Below are positions 1-8,292 of a stretch of DNA of 61,539 nt, piece after piece. The position numbers were made by a program, and so were the translations under genes. The notes beneath the pieces were generated by a model. That model was given only the letters and a program-made list of their open reading frames with translations, was not told where the DNA came from and did no database searches. How positions within the stretch are numbered: the first letter of the stretch is position 1; every line of letters begins with the position of its first letter. Location of the stretch: NCBI GenBank assembly GCA_030836155.1, contig JAURQI010000082.1:1-61539 (forward strand), in the 5' to 3' direction. The DNA is from Crocinitomix sp. Its GTDB lineage: Bacteria > Bacteroidota > Bacteroidia > Flavobacteriales_D > Crocinitomicaceae.

Positions 1-1471
1 AGGCAACGAATAGTGAAGATCCCAATACAATGATCAACGTAATAGGCAAGTACTTCATAAATTCACCCATCATCCCTGGCCATAGAGCCAATGGAATGAA
101 TGCTCCGAGCGTTGTTGCCGTTGATGCGATAATTGGCCATGCAATCTCTCCAACACCCTTTTTAACGGCTTTAAATGGCTCTACTCCTTCTTCCATCAGA
201 CGTTGTACGTTCTCTACTACCACAATACCATTATCCACCAGCATCCCAAGTGCTAATACCAAGGAGAATAATACCATTACATTCAACGTTACTCCCATTG
301 ATGATAAGATCAAAAAGGACATGAACATCGACAATGGAATTGCCACACCAACGAAGAGTGAGTTACGCAATCCTAAGAAGAATAATAATACACCAACAAC
401 CAATAAGATTCCGAAGATAATCGAGTTCTCGAGGTTAGAAACCATCTCTACTGTCTTATCAGACTGATCATTAGTAACAGAAATACCAATATTTGTTGGA
501 ATGATGCGATTCTCTTCGACATCTGCCAAAATCTCCTGAATTTTTGCTGAAGCTTCAATCAAGTTCTGTCCACTTCGTTTTTTAACGTCGAGCATGACGA
601 CTGTTTCACCGCGCTCTCTTGCGTATGATGTCGTATCTGCATCTTTAAAGGCAATCTCTGCGATATCCTTTAAATAGACGGGCTTATAATCTTCCTGTTT
701 AACGATAACATTTCCAATCTCTTCAGCTGTTTTAAACTTTCCGTCGATTTGGATCGTACGTTTTGTTGATCCATCCAGGTACTCCCCTCCTGACATCGTC
801 AAGTTTTCATTAGAGATCGCTGTTTGGATATCATTAAACGATACATCAACATATTCAGCCTTTCGCGGATCCACCATGATCTTCATCTCTTGATCCTGTG
901 TACCTCGAATGTCAACCTCAGAAATTTCTACTAGGTCTTCGATTTTTTCTTCCAGAATTTCTGCATAATCATTCAGCTCAGAAATCGAATGCTCATTCGA
1001 TGATAAGTTGATGTTCATGATCGGCATTTCCGATACATCCAGTTCAAATATATTTGGCTCAACCGGAAGATCTGTTGGGAAGTCTTTGCTTGCTCTTGCT
1101 TTATCAACAGCATCTTTCACTTCTTGCAATCCTTCTTTAGCTGTGACACTAAAGTCAAATTTGATCGTAATCGTTGCATAACCATCAATGGAGGATGATT
1201 TAATTTCATCGACATTCTTAATGGTCTTTAATTCCTTCTCAATCGGATCAGTAATCTTATCTGCAATTAATTCTGGAGAGTTACCAGGATAAGCTATACC
1301 CACATAAATCTCAGGAATCTGTAGTTCTGGGAAGTTCTCCTTGGGCATACTGGTGTATGACAGGATCCCTCCAAATAAGATAATTCCAATCAGCAAATAG
1401 ACCGTCTTACGATTGCCTACAGCCCAAGAAGATATCTTAAATTCTTTTTGGTTCTCTATCGACTTGCTCAT
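1..1471 (-). CDS. RND efflux transporter permease (3' part beyond window)
   Basis: Reverse translation gives 490 codons of an inner-membrane RND proton antiporter, the pump of a tripartite efflux system; the C-terminal half lies outside the window. The start is MSKSIENQKEF, and its ATG overlaps the TGA of the upstream adaptor gene in an ATGA junction, which fixes it. A first membrane helix lies near residues 18-36, followed by a long periplasmic porter domain and then helices 2-4. The helix-4 motif reads LGMLVDNGIVVVENV: the first Asp of the usual AcrB Asp-Asp pair is kept and the second is Asn. Substrate cannot be told. It is the last visible gene of the tetR-led operon. Confidence 0.93.
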   Translation of the reverse strand, partial: MSKSIENQKEFKISSWAVGNRKTVYLLIGIILFGGILSYTSMPKENFPELQIPEIYVGIAYPGNSPELIADKITDPIEKELKTIKNVDEIKSSSIDGYATITIKFDFSVTAKEGLQEVKDAVDKARASKDFPTDLPVEPNIFELDVSEMPIMNINLSSNEHSISELNDYAEILEEKIEDLVEISEVDIRGTQDQEMKIMVDPRKAEYVDVSFNDIQTAISNENLTMSGGEYLDGSTKRTIQIDGKFKTAEEIGNVIVKQEDYKPVYLKDIAEIAFKDADTTSYARERGETVVMLDVKKRSGQNLIEASAKIQEILADVEENRIIPTNIGISVTNDQSDKTVEMVSNLENSIIFGILLVVGVLLFFLGLRNSLFVGVAIPLSMFMSFLILSSMGVTLNVMVLFSLVLALGMLVDNGIVVVENVQRLMEEGVEPFKAVKKGVGEIAWPIIASTATTLGAFIPLALWPGMMGEFMKYLPITLIIVLGSSLFVA

Positions 1472-2607
1472 AGTTTGCTTTCTTGGATTTTAACAATGTC
1501 AGATTCAGTGATTCCTTTTCCACCTTGAACAACAATCAAGTCACCTTCAGCGATATCACCCGTGATACAAGCCAAACCATTGTATTTATTTAAGACCTCT
1601 AGAAAGACTTTTTCCACATCAAAAACACCAGGCTCTGTAGTTGTTTTAAGGCGATATACATAGTTGCGGTTATTTACATCCTGCAAAATCGACTCAGCAT
1701 CAACCACCATCGCTTCTTTTCTTGTGAAATCCGTTACATTCACTTCTACAAATTGATTTGGCAATAAAACCTTATTGTCCTTGATTTCAATTTGAACACG
1801 GAATGTTCTGTTTGTCGGATCAATATAATTCCCTTTGTTAGTGATAGTTGAAACGATGGTTGTATCGTTCATTGAAGGAAAAACCAATTCAACTGCTGTA
1901 CCTTCATTGACCTTTGCCAATAAGTTTTCTGACAAAGATGCATTGATCGTTACCGAATTATTATTCACAATACGCAGCAATGGAAATTGAGGCGCTGCCA
2001 TCTCACCCACATTAACCATAATATCATCAACGATTCCAGTAAATGGCGCGCGCACAACAGTCTTACCACGTTGCGACTGCAAGGTCTTCAACTTCTTTTC
2101 TAACGATAGTTTTTGATTCTTTGCTTGTTCATACTCGATCTCAATGCCGACACCTTGATCCATCAAGCGCTGTTGCTTTTCGTACATATACTCCGCTAGC
2201 TCCAATGAGGTCTCTAGTTCAGAAATATTTGAAGAGAGAATTTCCGCATCTATCGAAATTAAAGCCTGTCCTTTTGTTACCTTTTGACCTTCTTTGATAT
2301 GAATCTTTGTAATCACACCACTTGCCTCTGCATTGATCAATGCGTTCAAGTTCGTTTCAACCGTTCCGGGCACTTCTACTTTATGAGCAAAGTCTTCAAT
2401 GCGAATAGTTGTTGCCGTAACTAAAGGCATAACTTTAGTCGCCGCAGTATCTAACTCCGCAATATCAGCATTTATCTCTGCCAATACCGTTTTAAGTGAG
2501 TCGCGTTTTGAAATCAAGGAATCCAATCCTGGATTGCTTTCTTCACCACCTTGACAAGCAACCATTGTTGCCCCTATCATCAACGCGTATAACAATTCTT
2601 TTTTCAT
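1468..2607 (-). CDS. RND efflux periplasmic adaptor (membrane fusion protein), lipoprotein
   Basis: This 379-residue HlyD/AcrA-type adaptor links the inner-membrane pump to the outer-membrane channel. A lipoprotein signal ends in TMVAC, with the lipid-bearing Cys at residue 19. A coiled coil covers about residues 25-60. The barrel-sandwich halves include the stretch GVITKIHIKEGQKVTKGQ, with a helical hairpin between them, followed by beta-barrel and membrane-proximal domains. The length is normal. It sits between the outer-membrane factor (about 50 bp upstream) and the permease (4-bp overlap), so all three are almost certainly one transcript. Confidence 0.95.
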   Translation of the reverse strand: MKKELLYALMIGATMVACQGGEESNPGLDSLISKRDSLKTVLAEINADIAELDTAATKVMPLVTATTIRIEDFAHKVEVPGTVETNLNALINAEASGVITKIHIKEGQKVTKGQALISIDAEILSSNISELETSLELAEYMYEKQQRLMDQGVGIEIEYEQAKNQKLSLEKKLKTLQSQRGKTVVRAPFTGIVDDIMVNVGEMAAPQFPLLRIVNNNSVTINASLSENLLAKVNEGTAVELVFPSMNDTTIVSTITNKGNYIDPTNRTFRVQIEIKDNKVLLPNQFVEVNVTDFTRKEAMVVDAESILQDVNNRNYVYRLKTTTEPGVFDVEKVFLEVLNKYNGLACITGDIAEGDLIVVQGGKGITESDIVKIQESKL

Positions 2608-2659
2608 TTTGTGTGTTTTTGTGCGGAACGTTAATCCCTTTTTGTATTGTGATTAATGA

Positions 2660-4000
2660 TTATCGATTATATAGTTTATCCAACTCCACTTTCAACTTAA
2701 ACATTTCCATTACAGACATGATATAATTACCTTCTGCCTCTAATAATTGATTTTGCAATTGTGTCATTTCCAAAGCGGATACAACTCCAGTCTCATTTCG
2801 TTTAACAGATCGATTGTAAATTCGTTGAGCTAAATCAACATTTGTTTTTTCAAGTTCTACTTTTTCTTGCGCTGTTTGGTAGGATGTCATCAACTGCAAC
2901 TCTTGGAATTTCAGTGTTTTTTCCATTTGAGCTAGATTGTTTTGATCTTGTTCCAATTTTATTTCTGCTTGTTGCACGCGCACAATTTTTTGTCCACTGC
3001 TTGTGATCGGCACTTGCATGGAAACACCCCAAATAGTTGTTGGATACCACGGTAAATCCTGGAAAAAGTTAAACTCATTACGGAAAGCATTTTGTGAATG
3101 GGTAAAGAAGGCTCCGACTGACGGCAAATAAGCCGCTTTTTCATTTTTTAAGCTATACTCATCCAATTGACGTTGTTGGTCCATTAGGATATAGTTCGCA
3201 TTGGTCTTGATGTCTGAACCTTGCAATAAAGGACTGCTGGTCTTCATTGCTTCCAATACATCATTCAATGATTCCGTTAACTCAAGTGGTTGATCAAAGC
3301 TATATCCCATTTGGAGTTTCAACAAGTTCTTGGCTACCTTTAGCTGACGCTCAGCGCTAGCTTTTGATATAGAAATACGGTTAAATGCAATTAAAACCTG
3401 ATCGGCATCTTCTTGCGGAATCATTCCGGTTTCAGCGAAAATTTTAGTCTTCTCGTACAGGCTTTCTGTCGTTCCGGCGATTGAATCCATGATATTCACG
3501 TTTTCTTCTGCTATTAAGACATTATAATATGCCTCGCGTACCATTGCCTTCACCTCTTGCTGCGTATTATTAGCTGCTGTTGTTGACATTTTTTGGAAAA
3601 AGCGCGAAAACTGCAGACCAACAATATAAGAGCCGTCAAAAATCAACTGCGAAGCATTGATTGCAAGGCTAGATGAAAATTCCTGTCCCATTCTGAATTC
3701 TAAAACCTCCCCTGGTGCTGCCATTGGGTTGAATAATTGTGCATCCACCACTGACACTGGAATATCCAATAGCTGTTGGTATTGCCCTTCCATATTCACT
3801 TGCAGCAATCCAATCGCAGTAGTTTCCCATACTTTTTTACGAGCGATTTCAATGTCTAATAATGCATTTTTTACTGCTTCATTGTGACTAACTGCGTATT
3901 CTTCAGCTTCAGTGAGCGAAAATGCAGTGGATTCTTGCGCCTGGACTCCACCAAAAACAAGTGCTAATCCAATCGTTAATATTGACTTATAAGTTTTCAT
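2660..4000 (-). CDS. TolC-family outer membrane efflux factor
   Basis: The 446-residue protein has a Sec signal peptide (residues 1-22, ending VQAQ) and two OEP repeats rich in long alpha-helices. This is the layout of trimeric TolC channels that pass the outer membrane and cross the periplasm. Heptad-like stretches near residues 190-230 and 345-425 fit the coiled-coil tunnel. The start overlaps the 3' end of the tetR gene by 14 bases, and the adaptor gene follows, so it is the exit duct of the efflux system. No odd features were seen. Confidence 0.93.
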   Translation of the reverse strand: MKTYKSILTIGLALVFGGVQAQESTAFSLTEAEEYAVSHNEAVKNALLDIEIARKKVWETTAIGLLQVNMEGQYQQLLDIPVSVVDAQLFNPMAAPGEVLEFRMGQEFSSSLAINASQLIFDGSYIVGLQFSRFFQKMSTTAANNTQQEVKAMVREAYYNVLIAEENVNIMDSIAGTTESLYEKTKIFAETGMIPQEDADQVLIAFNRISISKASAERQLKVAKNLLKLQMGYSFDQPLELTESLNDVLEAMKTSSPLLQGSDIKTNANYILMDQQRQLDEYSLKNEKAAYLPSVGAFFTHSQNAFRNEFNFFQDLPWYPTTIWGVSMQVPITSSGQKIVRVQQAEIKLEQDQNNLAQMEKTLKFQELQLMTSYQTAQEKVELEKTNVDLAQRIYNRSVKRNETGVVSALEMTQLQNQLLEAEGNYIMSVMEMFKLKVELDKLYNR

Positions 4001-4604
4001 CTTTTCGAACTAATTCTTTTAAATATTCTAATCCTTTTTTACTTGCAATCCCCCTGATGTGGTATCGGAAAAATTCTGAATACACTTCATCCACTCTGTA
4101 TTCGTCGATTGGAATCACTTCTCCTGACATGACCATGTCCATAATTCCCATGTGCAACCGCGACATGATTTCTGGGGTTAGGTTTTCGCGATATACGCCT
4201 TCATCGACTCCTCTGATCAAATTGGATACAACAATACCCCGCATAATCTCATGCTTGTGTGTCTGCATTAGCTTTAAAGCACCTGGATGATATCTGCTCA
4301 AATCAAAAAAGATAGACGGATGGATTCCCCCTAATGTTTTTACTAAAAACCTTCCAATTTCTAATAATTCTTCGATTGCGTTTAATTTCTTACCCAGTAT
4401 GTCCTGTATTCCTGACATTGCACATTCGTGGTCATGCAAGACGCAAGCCTCCACCAATTCATTTTTATCACTTACATAGCGATACAGAGTTTTCTTGGAA
4501 ACGCCTAGCTGTCTCGCCATTTCATCCATGGTCACACTTTTGATGCCTAACTTCATGTAGACAGCAAGTGCTTCTTGGATTAGTTCTTCCTTCTTCGATT
4601 CCAT
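3987..4604 (-). CDS. TetR/AcrR-family transcriptional regulator
   Basis: This 205-residue regulator has an N-terminal helix-turn-helix (about residues 18-50, including VTMDEMARQLGVSKKTLYRY) and an alpha-helical ligand-binding C-terminal domain. It is the first gene of the efflux operon and very likely represses it in response to a pump substrate. The -7 box TAAATTTG lies only five bases before the ATG, so the transcript is probably leaderless. An AAACGTTT palindrome lies upstream over the expected -33 region and may be the operator. Confidence 0.93.
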   Translation of the reverse strand: MESKKEELIQEALAVYMKLGIKSVTMDEMARQLGVSKKTLYRYVSDKNELVEACVLHDHECAMSGIQDILGKKLNAIEELLEIGRFLVKTLGGIHPSIFFDLSRYHPGALKLMQTHKHEIMRGIVVSNLIRGVDEGVYRENLTPEIMSRLHMGIMDMVMSGEVIPIDEYRVDEVYSEFFRYHIRGIASKKGLEYLKELVRKDENL

Positions 4605-4609
4605 GGGTG

Positions 4610-4662
4610 CAAATTTATAAACTTTTTATACAACGGAAACGTTTTTCATGTTTTTTGTTTCC
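4610..4662 (-). promoter_or_regulatory. tetR promoter with candidate operator
   Basis: On the minus strand a Bacteroidota -7 box TAAATTTG occupies 4610-4617, ending five bases before the tetR start codon. The palindrome AAACGTTT (4637-4644) lies where the -33 element should be, inside a wider GGAAAC/GTTTCC inverted repeat (4635-4640 and 4657-4662). The position fits autorepression by the TetR protein. The box is a direct match; the operator role is inference. Confidence 0.5.
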
Positions 4663-4717
4663 TGTGTGGAGATCTTTTACTTAAGTGGTATAAATTTTAG
4701 ATGAATGGTAAAAAAAA

Positions 4718-4748
4718 TTGTTGAACAATTGAATTAAGATTATTTTTG
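4718..4748 (+). promoter_or_regulatory. Promoter of the RNase H gene
   Basis: TTG at 4718-4720 is followed after 20 bases by TATTTTTG (4741-4748), matching the Bacteroidota sigma-ABfr consensus TTG-N19/20-TAnnTTTG. The predicted leader to the ATG at 4798 is about 45 nt. Confidence 0.55.
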
Positions 4749-4797
4749 ATCTTTATCAACCAAAGCGTGACACCTATTCGATCAATCGATTAAAAGA

Positions 4798-5619
4798 ATG
4801 AGCAAAAAACAACAAAAATATTACGTCGTATGGGAAGGCAATACATCCGGCATCTATGATTCATGGGAACATTGTCAGCGCGAAATCAGAGGGTATCCTA
4901 ACGCTAAGTTTCGCTCATTCACCTCACTTGAACAGGCCAAAAAAGCTTTTAAAGATCCAGATTCTGTTCCCGCTAAAAAATCAAGTAAAAAGCAATACTA
5001 TTATGTCGTATGGAACGGGCATAAGCCAGGTATCTATACGGACTGGGACGAAGCACGTGCTCAAATTACAGGTTTTAAAGGTTCGATTTATAAAACCTTT
5101 GGCAGTAAACAGTTGGCTGAAAAAGCTTTTACAGAGCACCCTGATAAGTACAAGGATGGTGATTATAAAAAAACCAAAGACCTGAGTGTTGCAGAATTAG
5201 AAAAAATTGGTGAACCAATTGAATTAAGTTTAGCCGTGGATGCAGCTTGCAATGGTCGAGGCGATTTTGAATACCAAGGCGTTTGGACGTTTAGTAAAGA
5301 GGTTGTTTTTCTCGTTGGCCCTTACAAGAAAGGGTCGAATAACATCGGTGAGTTTCTCGCACTGGTTCATGCATTAGCTTATTTAAACGGTCATAAGGAC
5401 CCCAAAATGAAGGCTATGCCGATCTATTCTGACTCGCGCATTGCCATGGGATGGGTTCGCCAAAAGCTTTGCCGAACGAATAAGCAACCACCTCCTGAGG
5501 TTCGTAATTTGATTGCTCGAGCTGAAAAATGGTTAAGAAATAACACGTTCAAAAACCCTATTCTCAAATGGGAAACCAAGGTGTGGGGAGAGATTCCAGC
5601 CGATTTCGGACGTAAATAA
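4798..5619 (+). CDS. rnhA: Ribonuclease H with two tandem viroplasmin domains
   Basis: The 273-residue enzyme should cut RNA in RNA/DNA hybrids. Two caulimovirus-viroplasmin (RNase H1 N-terminal) domains stand in tandem: residues about 7-52 (YYVVWEGNTSGIYDSW) and 66-112 (YYVVWNGHKPGIYTDW). The RNase H fold follows from about residue 142. Candidate metal-binding acidic residues are D148 (AVDAAC), E185 (NIGEFL), D212 (YSDSR) and D269 (PADFG), so the active site looks complete. Family members usually carry one such N-terminal domain; the doubling should strengthen hybrid binding (inference). It is a single gene with its own promoter. Confidence 0.93.
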   Translation: MSKKQQKYYVVWEGNTSGIYDSWEHCQREIRGYPNAKFRSFTSLEQAKKAFKDPDSVPAKKSSKKQYYYVVWNGHKPGIYTDWDEARAQITGFKGSIYKTFGSKQLAEKAFTEHPDKYKDGDYKKTKDLSVAELEKIGEPIELSLAVDAACNGRGDFEYQGVWTFSKEVVFLVGPYKKGSNNIGEFLALVHALAYLNGHKDPKMKAMPIYSDSRIAMGWVRQKLCRTNKQPPPEVRNLIARAEKWLRNNTFKNPILKWETKVWGEIPADFGRK

Positions 5620-5688
5620 CCCTTCGTTTACAATACTTAGTTGGTCATAAAGATCATTTTATTACATTTACCAGTAAACCAACTAACT

Positions 5689-6615
5689 ATGAAAACACAT
5701 TTACTATTTTTTATGTTGCTAATATGCGGCATCAGTTTTGGACAAGCTCAAATCGAAAATTCTGGATTTGAAGGCGCCTGGGAAGATGTAACTGGATCTG
5801 AGGATGAACCAGAAGAATGGAGTTCTTTAAAAACAGCAGATGCCTTAGGCTTTTTTGCTCCGATTGTATTATTTCAAAGCACGGATGCGCATACGGGCAC
5901 TTATTCGGCGCGTTTAAAAAACACAACTACTGGTGGTATTGTGGCCAATGGTATTATGACCAATGGTCAAGTTCATGCCGATTTCGATCCAGAAGAAGGG
6001 TATGTGTTCACCAATACAGATAATAGTGATTGGTATTATTCATTTACAGATCGACCAGATAGTTTGGTTGCTTGGGTAAAATATAATCCTGAGGGAGGTG
6101 ATCGTGGAAAGTTAGAAATCCTATTGCATACTAGCGGAGCAGAAGGCAAACTTCCAGAAGCAGGCTCTACTTCACACTGGGTGGCAAAAGCACGAATTGA
6201 TGTGGAAGGTAGCATTTCAGAATGGACAAGAGTATCTGCACCGTTTAATTATTTTTCTGGCGACAATCCTACTTATGCATTAATGGTAGTCACCTCAGGT
6301 GACAGCACTATCGCAGTGGACGGTAGTGAAATGTGGATTGATGATATTGAATTAATCTATAACCCTTTTGGAACTGGTGTTGAAGAAAATGAAAATGAAA
6401 TTTCAGTTTTCACCAGTGGTTCAGACCTTGTTATTAATACGGAATCAGCTCAAAACGGTACTGTTCGACTCTTTGGTTTAGATGGGCGATTGGTTTTGGA
6501 GGAACAATTGAATGGAACAAACAACCGATTTGGCTTAAAATCAAAAGGTGTTTTTCTGTATCAAATTGAAATCAACGGAACGATTCAGATAGGTAAAGTA
6601 ACGTTTGTGAACTAA
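5689..6615 (+). CDS. PCMD-like secreted protein with T9SS sorting domain
   Basis: The ATG at 5689 is preferred because it gives a clean signal peptide (MKTHLLFFMLLICGISFGQAQ, cut strictly after residue 20 or so); the TTG 48 bases upstream would mask it. The mature 290-residue part begins IENSGFEGAWED and resembles the putative carbohydrate-metabolism (PCMD) beta-sandwich family of Bacteroidota, with WIDDIELIY closing the domain. The last 70 residues, ending GKVTFVN, form a type-A T9SS C-terminal sorting domain, so the protein is probably exported and anchored at the cell surface. The binding target is unknown. Confidence 0.82.
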   Translation: MKTHLLFFMLLICGISFGQAQIENSGFEGAWEDVTGSEDEPEEWSSLKTADALGFFAPIVLFQSTDAHTGTYSARLKNTTTGGIVANGIMTNGQVHADFDPEEGYVFTNTDNSDWYYSFTDRPDSLVAWVKYNPEGGDRGKLEILLHTSGAEGKLPEAGSTSHWVAKARIDVEGSISEWTRVSAPFNYFSGDNPTYALMVVTSGDSTIAVDGSEMWIDDIELIYNPFGTGVEENENEISVFTSGSDLVINTESAQNGTVRLFGLDGRLVLEEQLNGTNNRFGLKSKGVFLYQIEINGTIQIGKVTFVN

Positions 6616-6658
6616 TCTGTTACTTTTTATCGTATGGTGCATTCTAAAAAGAAAAGCT

Positions 6659-7312
6659 ATGCGATATACCTTCCTCTTTTATTCTCTTATTATTGTTTTA
6701 ACGTGCACTGCCCAAACTGAATTGGGAAATTATGACGTGTTGTTAAGCGAAATTAAAACTGATCGGTTAGCTTTAAAATCGGAGAATCAATCAATGGATT
6801 CTTGTCGATCTTATTTTTTACACCAATTTGAGGATCGCATTTTTCCACATTGGGTAGGTACCAAATGGGATTATAATGGACATACCAACCGTCCTGGTTC
6901 GGACAAATTAATTGCATGTGGTTATTTCGTATCCACCACGCTAAAACATATGGGGTTTAATTGGAATCGTTATGACTTAGCAAAGATGTATTCTAAGGCT
7001 ATTGTGGAACAAACATGCGAGAAGATGACCAAATATGCTTCTAAACCAGAAGCTTTGAAAGCTGTATTGTCATCCGAGGACAACCTCTATATTGTTGGTT
7101 TGGATATGCATGTCGGATTCTTGTTAAAACGAAATAACACGGTCTATTTTGTGCATTCTAACTATTACGGCACGGTTGGTCCAGAAAAGGAAATTGCCAA
7201 AAACAGTATGGCTTTTGATGATAGTGCAAATTATTATATCGGTAAATTTCTAACGGATCGAAATATTAAAAGGTGGTTAAACGGCACCTTGTTTACATTT
7301 GTCCGTGACTAG
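6659..7312 (+). CDS. Secreted protein, possible papain-like cysteine peptidase/amidase
   Basis: The 217-residue product has a signal peptide (residues 1-19). I do not recognise a named family. A Cys near the N-terminus of a predicted helix (C87 in LIACGYFVSTTL), a later His in a strand (H151 in GLDMHVGFLL) and another polar site (H166 in YFVHSNYY) follow the order seen in NlpC/P60 and CHAP folds, where Cys, His and a third polar residue form the active site. That suggests a periplasmic or outer-membrane amidase, but the match is by pattern only. Its last four bases overlap the convergent lipoprotein gene. Confidence 0.72.
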   Translation: MRYTFLFYSLIIVLTCTAQTELGNYDVLLSEIKTDRLALKSENQSMDSCRSYFLHQFEDRIFPHWVGTKWDYNGHTNRPGSDKLIACGYFVSTTLKHMGFNWNRYDLAKMYSKAIVEQTCEKMTKYASKPEALKAVLSSEDNLYIVGLDMHVGFLLKRNNTVYFVHSNYYGTVGPEKEIAKNSMAFDDSANYYIGKFLTDRNIKRWLNGTLFTFVRD

Positions 7313-8244
7313 TTTAATAAATCAAAAAGGTAGTTCCAAAATGAACTCATATGCCATTTCGAGTTCGCAACGGAACTATGTTCAGAAATGACTTCTAAAT
7401 TGGTGTGGTACGAATTGTATCCGCCAAAATTTGGACCTGACTGACTTTCAATTTGAATCGTAGTATCATCAATACCAAGGACGTTCATCGCGCGTAGATT
7501 TTCAACTTGATTGGCATAAGATGCGACATCATCTTCTGCATGTAAAAAGGCATAATAATCAGAGAGCGCTGTTGCAGAACCATCCGCTAACCAATCACCT
7601 GGTGAACTTGAAGATGTCTGAAAATCATTTGGACCGGCAAACATAACCACCCGATCTATCGCTACTTGCTTGGCAATATAACCCGCATGGCCAGAGCCTT
7701 GCGAATGTCCCGCTACTGTTATTTTTGACCAAATCGGTTCTCCAGCTGAAACATAATTGCTCCAACCTTCTTCCGGTTTTGTTTCCGCGAGATAGGAAAT
7801 TAAGTTACGAAAACGCTGATCAATGCTGTTTAGAGAGTCTACAGTTACATCCAATGAAATAGGCGTTCCGTAACAAATTTCTTGTCGGTATTGGCTATAC
7901 ACTTCTGGGTTTTCAGAATCACCCAATGGAGCAGCCGGCACATTATTCGGATAAGCCAAAGAAATCACATGGTAACCAGCACTTCGGATATAATCGCAAA
8001 TCTCTTGATAGTTATCTGGTTTACTCCATGTACCACCTAAAAACAAAATCAATCGGTCGCTGTTCACATTCGCATGACGCATAACCAAATGTGGTGTTTC
8101 TCCACTACCATAGTCACCATTGGTAAGATTAGGAGCTACTTCATAGGTCTCCGTATTGATTATTGGCTCATCCTCCTCTTTTTTACATGCCATCACAAAA
8201 AGAAAAAGACTCAATAAAAAAAGTGACTGATAAAACAATTTCAT
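7309..8244 (-). CDS. Lipoprotein alpha/beta hydrolase
   Basis: The lipobox FVMAC puts the lipidated Cys at residue 20, followed by an acidic linker. An alpha/beta-hydrolase core follows: strand and oxyanion loop LILFLGGTW, then the nucleophile elbow GHSQG with S181. Candidate acid and base lie in HAEDD and the HTNLE or SEHSS region near the C-terminus. The 311-residue length is usual for such esterase-like proteins. The substrate is unknown. It stands alone, convergent with the cysteine-peptidase-like gene. Confidence 0.85.
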   Translation of the reverse strand: MKLFYQSLFLLSLFLFVMACKKEEDEPIINTETYEVAPNLTNGDYGSGETPHLVMRHANVNSDRLILFLGGTWSKPDNYQEICDYIRSAGYHVISLAYPNNVPAAPLGDSENPEVYSQYRQEICYGTPISLDVTVDSLNSIDQRFRNLISYLAETKPEEGWSNYVSAGEPIWSKITVAGHSQGSGHAGYIAKQVAIDRVVMFAGPNDFQTSSSSPGDWLADGSATALSDYYAFLHAEDDVASYANQVENLRAMNVLGIDDTTIQIESQSGPNFGGYNSYHTNLEVISEHSSVANSKWHMSSFWNYLFDLLN

Positions 8245-8292
8245 AGTTATGATGATTGGTTATTCAATAAACGATGGGTTGGCTCAGCTCCC

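Noticed and set aside
30-467. Plus-strand frame of 145 codons
   Set aside because: It is the antisense shadow of the RND permease, whose protein motifs are clear on the minus strand.
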